From assembly GCF_029937575.1 (NCBI RefSeq), contig NZ_JAPYPS010000006.1:57411-121410 (forward strand): a stretch of 64,000 nt of DNA. The letters are read 5' to 3'. Numbering within the stretch: position 1 is the stretch's first letter; each line of letters starts with the position of its first letter. Under the pieces are notes generated by a model. It searched no databases. It was not told the DNA's origin and saw only the letters and a list, made by a program, of their open reading frames with translations. Both the position numbers and the translations under genes were made by a program. Positions 35,314-46,744 of this stretch are shown piece by piece. Origin of the DNA: Nocardioides sp. (lineage in GTDB: Bacteria; Actinomycetota; Actinomycetes; Propionibacteriales; Nocardioidaceae).

Positions 35314-35972
35314 CTCGACGGCGCGAGCAGCCGCTCGAGCTCGTCCTCGCCCTCGGCGGGGACGACGAACAACAGCTCGTCGCCGGCCTCGACCGGCTGC
35401 TCGCTGTCGGGCACGTAGACCTGGCCGTCGCGCAGGATCGTGACCAGGGCGCAGTTGTCGGGAAACGGGATCAGCCCCATCGGCTTGCCGACGTACGGCG
35501 AGTCCTCGGGCAACGTCATCTCGACCAGGTTGGCGTTGCCCTGACGGAAGGTGAACAGCCGCACCAGGTCGCCGACCGTGACGGCCTCCTCGACGAGCGC
35601 CGACATGATCCGGGGAGTCGAGACGTTGACGTCGACGCCCCAGGCCTCGGTGAAGAGCCACTCGTTGTTGGGGTGGTTGACCCGGCCGACGGTGCGCGGG
35701 ACGCCGAACTCGGTCTTGGCCAGCAGCGCGGTCACGAGGTTGGCCTTGTCGTCACCGGTCGCGGCGATCACCACGTCGCAGGTGTCGAGGCGCGCCTCCT
35801 CGAGCGAGGACATCTCGCACGAGTCGGCGAGAAGCCACTCGGCGTCCGGGACACGGTCCGGCATCACCGACCGCGGGTTCTTGTCGATCAGCAGCACCTC
35901 GTGGCCGTTGTGGATCAGCTCGCGCGCGATCGAACGGCCCACGGCGCCCGCTCCGGCGATGGCGACTCTCAT
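35301..35972 (-). CDS. trkA: TrkA-family potassium channel/transporter regulator (second)
   Basis: 223 residues. The RCK N-domain carries the nucleotide-binding MRVAIAGAGAVGRSIARELIHNGHEVLLIDKN and LLADSCEM; a C-terminal RCK_C domain spans about the last 80 residues. It overlaps the preceding trkA gene (ATGA). Such pairs (CeoB/CeoC in M. tuberculosis) gate potassium uptake in response to NAD(H) or nucleotides. The nearby divergent permease is the likely partner. Confidence 0.92.
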   Translation of the reverse strand: MRVAIAGAGAVGRSIARELIHNGHEVLLIDKNPRSVMPDRVPDAEWLLADSCEMSSLEEARLDTCDVVIAATGDDKANLVTALLAKTEFGVPRTVGRVNHPNNEWLFTEAWGVDVNVSTPRIMSALVEEAVTVGDLVRLFTFRQGNANLVEMTLPEDSPYVGKPMGLIPFPDNCALVTILRDGQVYVPDSEQPVEAGDELLFVVPAEGEDELERLLAPSSHPS

Positions 35973-36634
35973 GAGGACTCCTCCGGACCGTTCTGGATCA
36001 CCTTGTAGGCGCGGGCGGCGTTCTCCTCGCGCATCACCAGGTGGATGAGGTCGCCCTCCTGGATGACGGACTCGCGGTTGGGCAGCATGCCCTCGCCGAG
36101 GCGGTCGATCCAGGCGATGCGGCACTGGGTCTGCGTCTGGAAGTCGACGGTGCGTTGCCCGACCCACACCTCGGGCACCGGCACCTGGTCGACCCGGATG
36201 GTGCCGCTGGGGTCGCGGAAGTCGGGCTCGGCCCCGGCGGGCAGGATCCGGCGCAGCACCTGGTCGGCGGTCCACTTGACGGTGGCGACCGTCGTGATGC
36301 CGAGGCGCTGGTAGACCTCGGCGCGGCCGGGGTCGTAGATGCGGGCCACGACCTGCTGGATGCCGAACGTCTCGCGGGCGACCCGGGCGGCGATGATGTT
36401 GGAGTTGTCGCCGCTGGAGACAGCGGCGAAGGCGTCGGCGCGCTTGATGCCGGCCTTCTCCAGCACCTGCTGGTCGAAGCCGTACCCGGTGACCTTGTCG
36501 CCGTTGAACGCCGGGCCGAGTCGGCGAAACGCGTCCGGGTCGCTGTCGATCACGGCCACGGTGTGGTTGCGGTCCTCGAGGCTACGGGCGAGCGTGGAGC
36601 CGACACGTCCACAACCCATGATCACAACATGCAC
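35969..36634 (-). CDS. trkA: TrkA-family potassium channel/transporter regulator (first)
   Basis: 221 residues from GTG 36634. The Rossmann motif HVVIMGCGRVGSTLARSLEDRNHTVAVIDSD is at the N-terminus, followed by GYGFDQQVLEKAGIKRADAFAAVSSGDNSN, typical of TrkA. An RCK_C-like region follows. A TACGGT box (36646-36641, minus strand) six bases before GTG, facing the kimA-like promoter, suggests a leaderless mRNA. Confidence 0.92.
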   Translation of the reverse strand: MHVVIMGCGRVGSTLARSLEDRNHTVAVIDSDPDAFRRLGPAFNGDKVTGYGFDQQVLEKAGIKRADAFAAVSSGDNSNIIAARVARETFGIQQVVARIYDPGRAEVYQRLGITTVATVKWTADQVLRRILPAGAEPDFRDPSGTIRVDQVPVPEVWVGQRTVDFQTQTQCRIAWIDRLGEGMLPNRESVIQEGDLIHLVMREENAARAYKVIQNGPEESS

Positions 36635-36640
36635 GGGTTC

Positions 36641-36682
36641 ACCGTAGCGGCAGCGGCGTTCGGGGGCGGCGTCCCGTAGGGT
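36641..36682. promoter_or_regulatory. Divergent promoter pair, TrkA genes / potassium permease
   Basis: Back-to-back -10-like boxes: TACGGT on the minus strand (36646-36641) for the TrkA genes and TAGGGT on the plus strand (36677-36682) for the permease. Each is six to seven bases from its GTG. The start codons are 55 bases apart, so the two units could be co-regulated. Confidence 0.5.
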
Positions 36683-36689
36683 TCCGCCC

Positions 36690-38735
36690 GTGGGTGTCGG
36701 TGACGTCTCCAAGCGCATTCTGCTGGGACGCAAGCTTCGGAGTGCGCAGCTGGGGGAGACCCTGCTGCCCAAGCGCATCGCCCTTCCCGTCTTCGCCAGT
36801 GACGCGCTCTCCTCGGTGGCCTACGCCCCCGACGAGGTCTTCATCATGCTCTCGCTGGCCGGAGCGTCGTACTACGTCTGGTCGTGGAAGATCGCGATCG
36901 CCGTCGCGATCGTGATGGCGGCGGTGATCGCCTCCTACCGGCAGACGGTGCACGCCTACCCGAGCGGCGGTGGCGACTACGAGGTGGCGCAGGTCAACCT
37001 CGGCAAGACGGCGGGCACCACCGTGGCCAGCGCCCTGCTGGTCGACTACATCCTCACGGTGGCGGTCTCCATCTCCTCGGCAGCGCAGTACGCCGCCTCG
37101 GCCGTCGGCTGGTTGCAGGGCCACGAGGCACTCTTCGCCTCGGCGATGGTGCTGCTGCTGACGGCCAGCAACCTGCGCGGGATCCGTGAGTCCGGCTCGT
37201 TCTTCGCCTGGCCGACCTACGCGTTCATGTTCGCGATCCTCGGGATGTGCCTCTTCGGGTTCTTCCAGCTGGTGGCAGGCACGCTGCCGGACGTCGAGAG
37301 CGCCGACCTCGTGATCTCCCCGGCGCCCGAGTACGAGGGCGCGGTCACCACGCTGGGGCTGCTCTTCCTGCTGGCTCGGGCGTTCTCGTCGGGATGTGCG
37401 GCGCTGACGGGGGTCGAGGCCATCTCCAACGGCGTGCCGGCCTTCAAGCGGCCCAAGAGTCGCAACGCCGCGACGACGCTGCTGCTGCTCGGCATGATCG
37501 CGATCACGATGATGGTGAGCATCATCGTGCTCGCCAAGAAGATGGGCCTGCGCTACGTCGACCCGCGCGAGTTCGACCGGATGACCTACTTCGACGGCGC
37601 GCCGCTGCCCGAGGACTACGACCAGCACGCTGTGATCGCCCAGATCGCTCGGGCGGTCTTCCTCGACTTCAGCCCAGGCTTCTACTTCGTGGTCACCGTG
37701 ACCGGCATCATCCTGGTGCTGGCGGCCAACACGGCGTTCAACGGCTTCCCGGTCCTCGGCTCGATCCTCGCCAAGGACGGCTACGCCCCACGCGCCCTGG
37801 GCTCTCGGGGTGACCGGCTGGCCTACTCCAACGGCATCCTGTTCCTGGCCGGGATGGCGATCGTGCTGATCATCGCGTTCGACGCGGAGGTCACCAAGCT
37901 GATCCAGCTCTACATCGTCGGCGTCTTCATCTCCTTCAACCTCAGCCAGCTGGGGATGATCAAGCACTGGACCCGTGAGCTGACCACCGAGCGCGACCCC
38001 GATCGTCGCGGCAAGATCTACCGCTCCAGGGTCATCAACGCGGTCGGGCTGAGCTTCACCTCCGTGGTGCTCGTGGTCGTGCTGATCACCAAGTTCCTCG
38101 CCGGCGCCTGGATCACCATCCTCGCCATGCTGTTCTTCTTCGCGGTGATGCGTGCGATCAAGGGCCACTACGACAAGGTCCAGCTCGAGCTGGCGGCCGA
38201 CGAGGACGACAAGGTGCTGCCGACCCGGGTGCACGCCGTCGTGCTCGTCTCCAAGATCCACAAGCCGACGCTGCGGGCGTTGGCCTTCGCCAAGGCCTCG
38301 CGTCCCAACGTGCTCGAGGGCATCTACGTCGCCACCGATCCGGTCGAGACCAACCGGCTGATCGATGCCTGGGACGAGCGCAACCTCGGCGTCCCGCTCA
38401 AGGTGCTGCACTCGCCGTACCGCGAGCTGGTCCGACCGATCCTCCAGTACGTCGCGGAGATCCGGAAGAGCAACCCGCGCGGGGTCGTGGCGGTCTACAT
38501 CCCGGAGTACGTCGTGGGCCGCTGGTGGGAGCAGCTGCTGCACAACCAGACGGCCCTGCGCCTCAAGGGTCGGTTGTTGTTCAGTCCCGGCGTCATGGTC
38601 ACGTCGGTGCCCTACCAGCTGCGTTCCTCGGAGATCGCCCGCGAGCGCGAGGAGCGCGAGGACTTCCGGGTCCGCCCCGGTGACCTGCGCCGCGGCCAGG
38701 TCGACGAGCGACGCGATCCCGGTCGCCGTGGCTGA
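36690..38735 (+). CDS. APC-superfamily permease, KimA-like potassium importer
   Basis: 681 residues. The first about 470 form an APC fold with about 12 membrane helices (LPVFASDALSSVAYAPDEVF at the start, then YPSGGGDYEVA). The cytoplasmic C-terminal domain (about 200 residues) contains VHAVVLVSKIHKPTLRALAFAKASRP, as in KimA/YdaO-type transporters. KimA imports potassium with protons and is controlled by c-di-AMP in Firmicutes. Divergent TrkA genes support a potassium role. M. tuberculosis Rv2690c occupies the same place. No ydaO riboswitch is evident upstream. Confidence 0.8.
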   Translation: MGVGDVSKRILLGRKLRSAQLGETLLPKRIALPVFASDALSSVAYAPDEVFIMLSLAGASYYVWSWKIAIAVAIVMAAVIASYRQTVHAYPSGGGDYEVAQVNLGKTAGTTVASALLVDYILTVAVSISSAAQYAASAVGWLQGHEALFASAMVLLLTASNLRGIRESGSFFAWPTYAFMFAILGMCLFGFFQLVAGTLPDVESADLVISPAPEYEGAVTTLGLLFLLARAFSSGCAALTGVEAISNGVPAFKRPKSRNAATTLLLLGMIAITMMVSIIVLAKKMGLRYVDPREFDRMTYFDGAPLPEDYDQHAVIAQIARAVFLDFSPGFYFVVTVTGIILVLAANTAFNGFPVLGSILAKDGYAPRALGSRGDRLAYSNGILFLAGMAIVLIIAFDAEVTKLIQLYIVGVFISFNLSQLGMIKHWTRELTTERDPDRRGKIYRSRVINAVGLSFTSVVLVVVLITKFLAGAWITILAMLFFFAVMRAIKGHYDKVQLELAADEDDKVLPTRVHAVVLVSKIHKPTLRALAFAKASRPNVLEGIYVATDPVETNRLIDAWDERNLGVPLKVLHSPYRELVRPILQYVAEIRKSNPRGVVAVYIPEYVVGRWWEQLLHNQTALRLKGRLLFSPGVMVTSVPYQLRSSEIAREREEREDFRVRPGDLRRGQVDERRDPGRRG

Positions 38736-39825
38736 GCGTCGTCGGCACCGACCTCGGCGTCCACGTGGCACCTCGATGGTCGGCACCCGCGCGGAGGTCG
38801 AGGTCGGGCCTATCGCGCACGGCGGCTTCTGCGTCGCGCGCCTGGACGGGCGGGCGGTCTTCGTGCGGCACTCCCTGCCCGGGGAACGCGTCGTCATCGA
38901 GGTGACCGAGGGGGCGACGGGCGACACCTTCTGGCGCGCCGACGCGGTCGAGGTGCTGAGCGCCTCGCCCGACCGGGTCCCCGCACCATGTCCCTACGCG
39001 GGCCCCGACGCCTGCGGGGGCTGCGACTTCCAGCACGTGTCCCGCGGCCGGCAGCGCTCCCTCAAGGGCGAGGTCGTCTCCGAGCAGCTGCGTCGGCTGG
39101 CCGGTCTCGACGTCGCCGTGACCGTCGAGCAGGTGCCCGGGGACGACGAGGGGCTGCGCTGGCGCACCCGGCAGCGCTACGTCGAGCGCCCCGACGGCGG
39201 CAAGGCGATGCGCAAGCACCGCTCGCACGAGCTGGTGCCGGTCGACGAGTGCCTGCTCGAAGCACCACACGGCCCACGCCACGTGGCGATGGGGATCGAC
39301 TTCGAGGTCGCCGACGGTGGCTTCTGGCAGGTACACCCCGGGGCGCCCGACGCCCTGGTGGAGGCGGTGCTCGGCGTCCTCGACCCGCAGCCTGGCGAGT
39401 CGGCGCTGGACCTGTACGCCGGGGTGGGGCTGTTCGCGCGCTTCCTGCAGGACCGCGTCGGCGAGTCCGGCCGCGTCGTGGCCGTGGAGGGTGATCGTCG
39501 CGCCTCGCGCCTGAGCATCACGAACGCCCCCGGCATCGAGGCGACCGCCGGCGACGTGGGGGAGGTGCTGGCGGCGTCGTACGACGGGGCCTTCGACCTC
39601 GTGGTGCTCGATCCTCCGCGCGAGGGCGCCAAGCGCACGGTGGTCGAGCAGGTCGTGGCCCGCACCCCCCGCGCGGTCGCCTACGTGGCCTGCGACCCCG
39701 CGGCACTGGCGCGTGACGTGGCGATCTTCGCCGAGCACGGCTACGCGCTGGTCTCGCTGCGCGCCTTCGACGTCTTCCCGATGACCCACCACGTGGAGTG
39801 CGTCGCGCTGCTGGCGCCGAGATGA
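38728..39825 (+). CDS. TRAM-domain class I SAM-dependent RNA methyltransferase (TrmA/RumA family)
   Basis: 365 residues from GTG 38728 (eight-base overlap with the permease gene); ATG 38776 would remove a basic Arg-rich N-terminus of 16 residues. A TRAM domain is followed by iron-sulfur ligands C88, C96, C99 (CPYAGPDACGGC) and a later Cys near 175. LDLYAGVGLFARFLQ binds AdoMet, LDPPREGAK follows, and the catalytic Cys322 is in CDPAALARD. It forms m5U in rRNA or tRNA; the target nucleotide cannot be read from sequence. Confidence 0.9.
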   Translation: MAERRRHRPRRPRGTSMVGTRAEVEVGPIAHGGFCVARLDGRAVFVRHSLPGERVVIEVTEGATGDTFWRADAVEVLSASPDRVPAPCPYAGPDACGGCDFQHVSRGRQRSLKGEVVSEQLRRLAGLDVAVTVEQVPGDDEGLRWRTRQRYVERPDGGKAMRKHRSHELVPVDECLLEAPHGPRHVAMGIDFEVADGGFWQVHPGAPDALVEAVLGVLDPQPGESALDLYAGVGLFARFLQDRVGESGRVVAVEGDRRASRLSITNAPGIEATAGDVGEVLAASYDGAFDLVVLDPPREGAKRTVVEQVVARTPRAVAYVACDPAALARDVAIFAEHGYALVSLRAFDVFPMTHHVECVALLAPR

Positions 39826-40277
39826 GCCGGCCCCTCCTGGCGAGGTTGGCCGAGGCCGTGCTCGACCCGGTGCTGTGCGCCGGCCCGTTCGCGCGCGGCG
39901 ACGGACAGGAGCCCGTGGTCGACGATCTCGTCGGGGAGTGGCCGTCGCCGTGGCCGGCTCCGGACGAGGCGGTGCAGCTCGTGTGGTGCGCGACGACGGA
40001 GTCGGTCTCGACGACGCTCCCGGGGCTCTGGCGACAGCTCCGTGCGCAGCTGCCCGACGAGGGCGGCTGCGTCGACGTGACGGTGGACCTCGACGTCCTG
40101 GGCCGACTGGTCGCCGCCGACATCGAAGCCGTCCCGTTGGCCGACGTGCTGCACGGCCTCGGCGAGGTGGAAGCGGCTGCCGCCGCGGCCGAGCTCCCGG
40201 GCCTGCCTGCCGAGGTCGCCGTACCGGCCCTGGCGGACCTCGTCGAACGGCTGCTCGTCGCGGCGCAAACCGGTTGA
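39822..40277 (+). CDS. Protein of unknown function coupled to the RNA methyltransferase
   Basis: 151 residues, ATG within the stop of the methyltransferase (ATGA). Acidic, Leu/Ala-rich, no signal peptide or membrane segment; WPAPDEAVQLVWCATTESVSTTLPGLWRQL and ADLVERLLVAAQ suggest a helical cytoplasmic protein. I do not recognise a family. Confidence 0.7.
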   Translation: MSRPLLARLAEAVLDPVLCAGPFARGDGQEPVVDDLVGEWPSPWPAPDEAVQLVWCATTESVSTTLPGLWRQLRAQLPDEGGCVDVTVDLDVLGRLVAADIEAVPLADVLHGLGEVEAAAAAAELPGLPAEVAVPALADLVERLLVAAQTG

Positions 40278-40308
40278 CGCGCCGGACGGCGACGCCGAGG
40301 GTTGCCGG

Positions 40309-41100
40309 GTGAGCGACGAGATGGGCCGACTGGACCGAGCCGCCGACGTCAACGAGGAGTACCGCGACGTCCGGATCGTCGACGGCGTGGTCGCGCGCCC
40401 GGCGACGCCGGGGACCGCGACCGGGCACAGTCTCCTGCGCCACCTGCGGGGCCAGGGGCTCGACTGCGTGCCCGAGCCGATCGGTGTCGTCGACGGAGTC
40501 GAGACGCTGCGCTTCGTCGAGGGTGCGGACGGAGGTGACGGGTGGTACCACCAGCACACCGACGCCGGTCTCGCCTCGGCCGCCCGGCTGCTGCGCCGCA
40601 TCCACGACGCGAGCGCCGACTGGGTGCCGCCGGCGGACGCGGTCTGGGGTGCGCCGCCTGTGCCGGTCGCCGCGGGTGAGGACCGCGTCCTCTGCCACGG
40701 CGACCCGGGGCCGTGGAACTTCGTCTGGCGCGACCAGGAGGCCGTGGCCCTGATCGACTGGGACTACCTCCACCCGGGTCCACGCCTGCACGACGTCTCC
40801 TACGCACTGCGCTGGTTCGCCCCGCTGCGCTCCGACGAGATGGCGCTGGCGTGGCATCACTTCCCCGAGGTGCCCGACCGGCGGGCGCGGGTGGCGACGT
40901 TCGTCGAGGCGTACGGCGACCTGCCGGCGTTCGACGTCGTCGCGGCCACGGCGGGTCGCGTGCGCGACACGATCCGCCTGATGGGCTCGCTCGCCGAGCA
41001 GGGCCAGGAGCCCCAGCGCACCTGGGTCGCCGAGGGCGCGCTGGAGGGCGAGGAGCGGGAGGCGGCGTGGATCGAGGAGCATCGGCACCTGATCGAGTAG
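40309..41100 (+). CDS. Aminoglycoside-phosphotransferase (APH)-fold kinase
   Basis: 263 residues. The catalytic loop LCHGDPGPWNFVW lies near residues 128-140 and the metal-binding LIDWDYLHPGPRLHDVSYAL follows, both typical of APH/choline-kinase-like proteins. The N-terminal nucleotide lobe is short. The substrate is unknown and resistance is not implied. No strong ribosome-binding site is visible; the GTG start is from the frame. Confidence 0.85.
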   Translation: MSDEMGRLDRAADVNEEYRDVRIVDGVVARPATPGTATGHSLLRHLRGQGLDCVPEPIGVVDGVETLRFVEGADGGDGWYHQHTDAGLASAARLLRRIHDASADWVPPADAVWGAPPVPVAAGEDRVLCHGDPGPWNFVWRDQEAVALIDWDYLHPGPRLHDVSYALRWFAPLRSDEMALAWHHFPEVPDRRARVATFVEAYGDLPAFDVVAATAGRVRDTIRLMGSLAEQGQEPQRTWVAEGALEGEEREAAWIEEHRHLIE

Positions 41101-41110
41101 CCGGGTCTCG

Positions 41111-42073
41111 TCAGCGCCGCGCGGCGTACACCCGTCGGACGACGTCCTCGACGTCCGGCTCCTCGACGGCGAGGTCGAGCACCTCGACCCGCTCCGAGAC
41201 CGCGGCGAGCACCTTGGCCGCCGTGGTCGTGTCCGGGTCGAAGGCGAGCCGCTGGCGGAGCCCGCCTCCCTCGCTGCCGAGGTGCTGGGTGGAGGGGACG
41301 TCGACGAGGTCCGGGGTGGAAGCGGCCAGGTCGACGACGAGCACCCGCTGCGCGCCGACCGTGCGCGACAGCCCGGCGAGGGTGCCGTCCCAGACCAGGC
41401 GACCTCGGTCCACCAGCAGGATCCGGTCGCAGAGCCGCTCGACGTCACCCATGTCGTGGGTGGTGAGCAGCAGGGTCGTGCCGTGGACGGTGCGCTCGGC
41501 GACGAGGAACTCGCGCAGCCGCTGCTTGGAGAGCACGTCGAGGCCGATCGTGGGTTCGTCGAGGATCACCAGCCTGGGGGAGTGCAGGAGGGCGGCGGCG
41601 ACCTCGGCGCGCATCCGCTGGCCGAGGGAGAGCTGGCGCACCGGGGTCCCGAGGAACTCCGCGAGCTCGAGTCGGTCGACGAGCTCCTCGGTGCGTGCGG
41701 TCTCCGCCGTGCGGCCGAGGCCGTGGATGGCGGCCAGGATCGTGAACGACTCCCGCACCGGCAGGTCCCACCACAGCTGGGTGCGCTGACCGAAGACCAC
41801 GCCCACCTGTCGCGCCAGCTCCCGGCGGTCCGCCACGGGCCGCAGGCCGCAGGTCGTGACGGAGCCCCGGGTCGGCACCAGGATGCCGCAGAGCATCTTG
41901 ATGGTCGTCGACTTCCCGGCGCCGTTCGCGCCGATGTAGCCGACCGCTTCGCCGGCGCCGACGCAGACGCTGAGGTCGTCGACGGCGGTGAGGGTACGAC
42001 GCCGTACCCCGTCGCGGACCTTGAAGTCGCGACCCAGCTCCCGCGTCTCGATGATCGCAGTGTCAGTGCTCAT
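41111..42073 (-). CDS. ABC transporter ATP-binding protein of an ABC-2 exporter
   Basis: 320 residues. Walker A GANGAGKST, VVFGQRTQLWWDLPV (a Q-loop segment typical of this ABC-2 family), signature LSLGQRMRAE, Walker B LVILDEPTIGLD and switch LTTHDMGD. It overlaps the next permease (ATGA). The set resembles viologen-type exporters and the M. tuberculosis Rv2686c-Rv2688c drug exporter, from memory. The substrate is unproven. Confidence 0.9.
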   Translation of the reverse strand: MSTDTAIIETRELGRDFKVRDGVRRRTLTAVDDLSVCVGAGEAVGYIGANGAGKSTTIKMLCGILVPTRGSVTTCGLRPVADRRELARQVGVVFGQRTQLWWDLPVRESFTILAAIHGLGRTAETARTEELVDRLELAEFLGTPVRQLSLGQRMRAEVAAALLHSPRLVILDEPTIGLDVLSKQRLREFLVAERTVHGTTLLLTTHDMGDVERLCDRILLVDRGRLVWDGTLAGLSRTVGAQRVLVVDLAASTPDLVDVPSTQHLGSEGGGLRQRLAFDPDTTTAAKVLAAVSERVEVLDLAVEEPDVEDVVRRVYAARR

Positions 42074-42894
42074 CCGCCGCCTCCTCGATAGTGCCGGACG
42101 CCGATGCGCCACGACAGCAGGGCCATCGCCCAGGTGAAGATCGCCGCGAGCGGGGCGCACCAGCCCAGCCACGACGGCATCAGGTCGGTGCCGGGAAGCC
42201 CGAGCAGGGTCACTGTCGGCAGGTAGGCGGTGAAGGCCATCGGGAAGAAGAACCCGAAGACCACCTTGAGCGGCCGGTTCCACACGCTCGCGGGCTGGCT
42301 GGCGGCGTACCGGCCGCCGTACACGAACGCATTGGTGGCCTCGGCGCCGTCGATCAGGAAGAACTGCGCCCCCGCGGCCCACACGAACATGGCCGCGAAC
42401 GTGGCGATGCCGCTCAGCGCCGAGACGAGCAGCAGCGCCACCGCGGCGAACGACCAGTCGACGTCGGCCAGCACGAGGCCGGTCACCAGCGAGGCGAGTC
42501 CCACCATGGCCCGCGCCAGACGTCGCAGCGAGATGTTGGAGGTGATCAGCTGGAGCAGCAGCGGCTGGGGGCGCAGGTAGAACACGTCGAGCGTGCCCGC
42601 GCGCAGGTACGTCGGCAGGTTGTCGCAGTGCCCGAACGCGAGGTCGGCGACGGAGAAGGCGAGATCGGCCAGGCCGAAGACGATGAGGATCTGGGTGAAC
42701 TCGAGACCGCCGAGCCGGTCGACGTTAAGGAACAGCACGCCGACCTCGGCGAGCTCGACGATGCCGACGAGCAGCGAGCTGACGAGGTCGATGGTGAAGT
42801 TGGCGCGGTAGCTGCGCTGCGAACGGATCCGGGAGGAGAGCACGGCGCGGTAGGGCCGGGTCAGGGTGACCAGCGGGGAGGTCGGGTCAGCCAC
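42070..42894 (-). CDS. ABC-2 family permease (inner gene)
   Basis: 274 residues with six predicted membrane segments. The segment GTLDVFYLRPQPLLLQLITSNISLRRLARA is typical of the ABC2_membrane_6 family. It overlaps the upstream permease by eight bases and the ATPase by four, so the three proteins should be co-produced. Confidence 0.88.
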   Translation of the reverse strand: MADPTSPLVTLTRPYRAVLSSRIRSQRSYRANFTIDLVSSLLVGIVELAEVGVLFLNVDRLGGLEFTQILIVFGLADLAFSVADLAFGHCDNLPTYLRAGTLDVFYLRPQPLLLQLITSNISLRRLARAMVGLASLVTGLVLADVDWSFAAVALLLVSALSGIATFAAMFVWAAGAQFFLIDGAEATNAFVYGGRYAASQPASVWNRPLKVVFGFFFPMAFTAYLPTVTLLGLPGTDLMPSWLGWCAPLAAIFTWAMALLSWRIGVRHYRGGGG

Positions 42895-43717
42895 CCTGCA
42901 CCTCCAGCTTGCGACGGCCTGCGCGTGTCATCAGGTGCCCGGCCAGGGCCGTGAGCACCAGCCAGAGGACCTGGAGGCCCACCAGGCCGAGCGCATCCAT
43001 GCCGACGACGCGTCCGGAGAGGACGTCGACGGGGTACATCAGCATCGACGGGAACGGCGTGCACTCGGCCACGATCCGCAGGGCGTTCGGGAAGAGGTCG
43101 ATCGGCACGAAGAGTCCGGCGAAGAAGCCCGAGACGACCATGTAGAGGATCTGGAGGCCGCGGGTCTCGACCAGCCAGAAGCCGGCCGCGGCGACGAGGT
43201 AGACCGTGGTGGCGGACACGACGATGCCGAGCAGCAGGCTGAGGGCACCGAGCAGGTAGCCCGAGGCCGCGGAGGGGACGTTCATCCCGACCACGAGGAC
43301 ACCGATGCTCACGGTCGGCAGACCGCGGGGGATCAGCGCGAAGATCGACTGGCCGACCTCGGTGGCGACGCTCGCGGCCTGCACGCTGAGAGGTCGGAGG
43401 AAGTCGACGACGATGCCGCCGTCCTTGATCCGGGTGGCGATGTCGCTGCGGCCGTTGAGGTTGACCGAGCCGAGCAGCCCCTGCGAGATCCAGATGTAGG
43501 CGCTGATGGTGCCGATGTCGTAGCCGTTGAGGTCGCCGCCGGCGGCACGGACGGTGGCGAAGAGGATCGCGACCTTCAGCAGGCCGAAGGTGGTGTTGGC
43601 GATCAGCCCGCCGAGGGCCGCGAGCCGGTACGTCGACTGGCGGCGGAAGCCCGCGACGAGGATCCGCCAGTAGGGCCGCCAGGAGGTGCGCCCGGTGGTC
43701 TGGATCGAGGTGGGCAC
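42887..43717 (-). CDS. ABC-2 family permease (first gene of operon)
   Basis: 276 residues with six predicted membrane segments. FGLLKVAILFATVRAAGGDLNGYD and GGIVVDFLRPLSVQ mark the ABC2_membrane_6 family, paralogous to the following permease, so a heterodimer is likely. A TAGGCT box (43732-43727, minus strand) nine bases before the GTG marks the probable operon promoter. Confidence 0.88.
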   Translation of the reverse strand: MPTSIQTTGRTSWRPYWRILVAGFRRQSTYRLAALGGLIANTTFGLLKVAILFATVRAAGGDLNGYDIGTISAYIWISQGLLGSVNLNGRSDIATRIKDGGIVVDFLRPLSVQAASVATEVGQSIFALIPRGLPTVSIGVLVVGMNVPSAASGYLLGALSLLLGIVVSATTVYLVAAAGFWLVETRGLQILYMVVSGFFAGLFVPIDLFPNALRIVAECTPFPSMLMYPVDVLSGRVVGMDALGLVGLQVLWLVLTALAGHLMTRAGRRKLEVQGG

Positions 43718-43780
43718 AAACGCGGGAGCCTACGCGACGAGTGGCCCTGGAGCGATCCGGGCGCTACCGTGAAAAATGAC

Positions 43781-43807
43781 TTGATGTCGTGTATCTTGAT
43801 GTCAAGA
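43781..43807. promoter_or_regulatory. Operator candidate upstream of aconitase
   Basis: A perfect inverted repeat TCTTGA-TG-TCAAGA (43794-43807) and a direct repeat TTGATGTC (43781-43788 and 43796-43803) lie in the only AT-rich part of the acn upstream region, about 105 bases before the ATG. Likely a regulator site or promoter element; the factor is unknown. Confidence 0.5.
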
Positions 43808-43911
43808 CAGATTGATTCGGACCGGTTAGGCATCCCTTACTACCGCCGCCCGATGGTGCGGCGGCAAGATGGCCACCGAGGTTCGAGACCCACACGACGA
43901 GGAGACGACTG

Positions 43912-46596
<2,685 letters not shown>

Positions 46597-46614
46597 CCTG
46601 CAGGTCTGATCACC

Positions 46615-46648
46615 AAGGCCCGCTCCGACTCCGGTCGGGGCGGGCCTT
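46615..46648 (+). terminator. acnA terminator hairpin
   Basis: A 15-bp stem (46615-46629 with 46634-46648, one G-T wobble) and a TCCG tetraloop just after acnA, ending in CCTT. Strong intrinsic-type terminator. Confidence 0.85.
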
Positions 46649-46744
46649 CGTCGTACGGGGAAAGAGCTCGTGCTCGGACCCCTCCTACAGGTGACCTGGC
46701 GGCGTGGGTACGGGTAGAGAATCCTGAGGCGAGAACAGGACACC

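Noticed and set aside
36635..36689. c-di-AMP (ydaO) riboswitch before the KimA-like permease
   Set aside because: The gap is only 55 bases and has back-to-back promoters; there is no room for the riboswitch and none of its conserved elements are visible.
40309..41100. Aminoglycoside resistance gene
   Set aside because: It has the APH fold only; such proteins have many substrates and no resistance context is present.
43875..43900. TTCGAGACC resembling a tRNA T-loop
   Set aside because: The flanking bases do not pair as a T-stem and no acceptor or anticodon arm is present.
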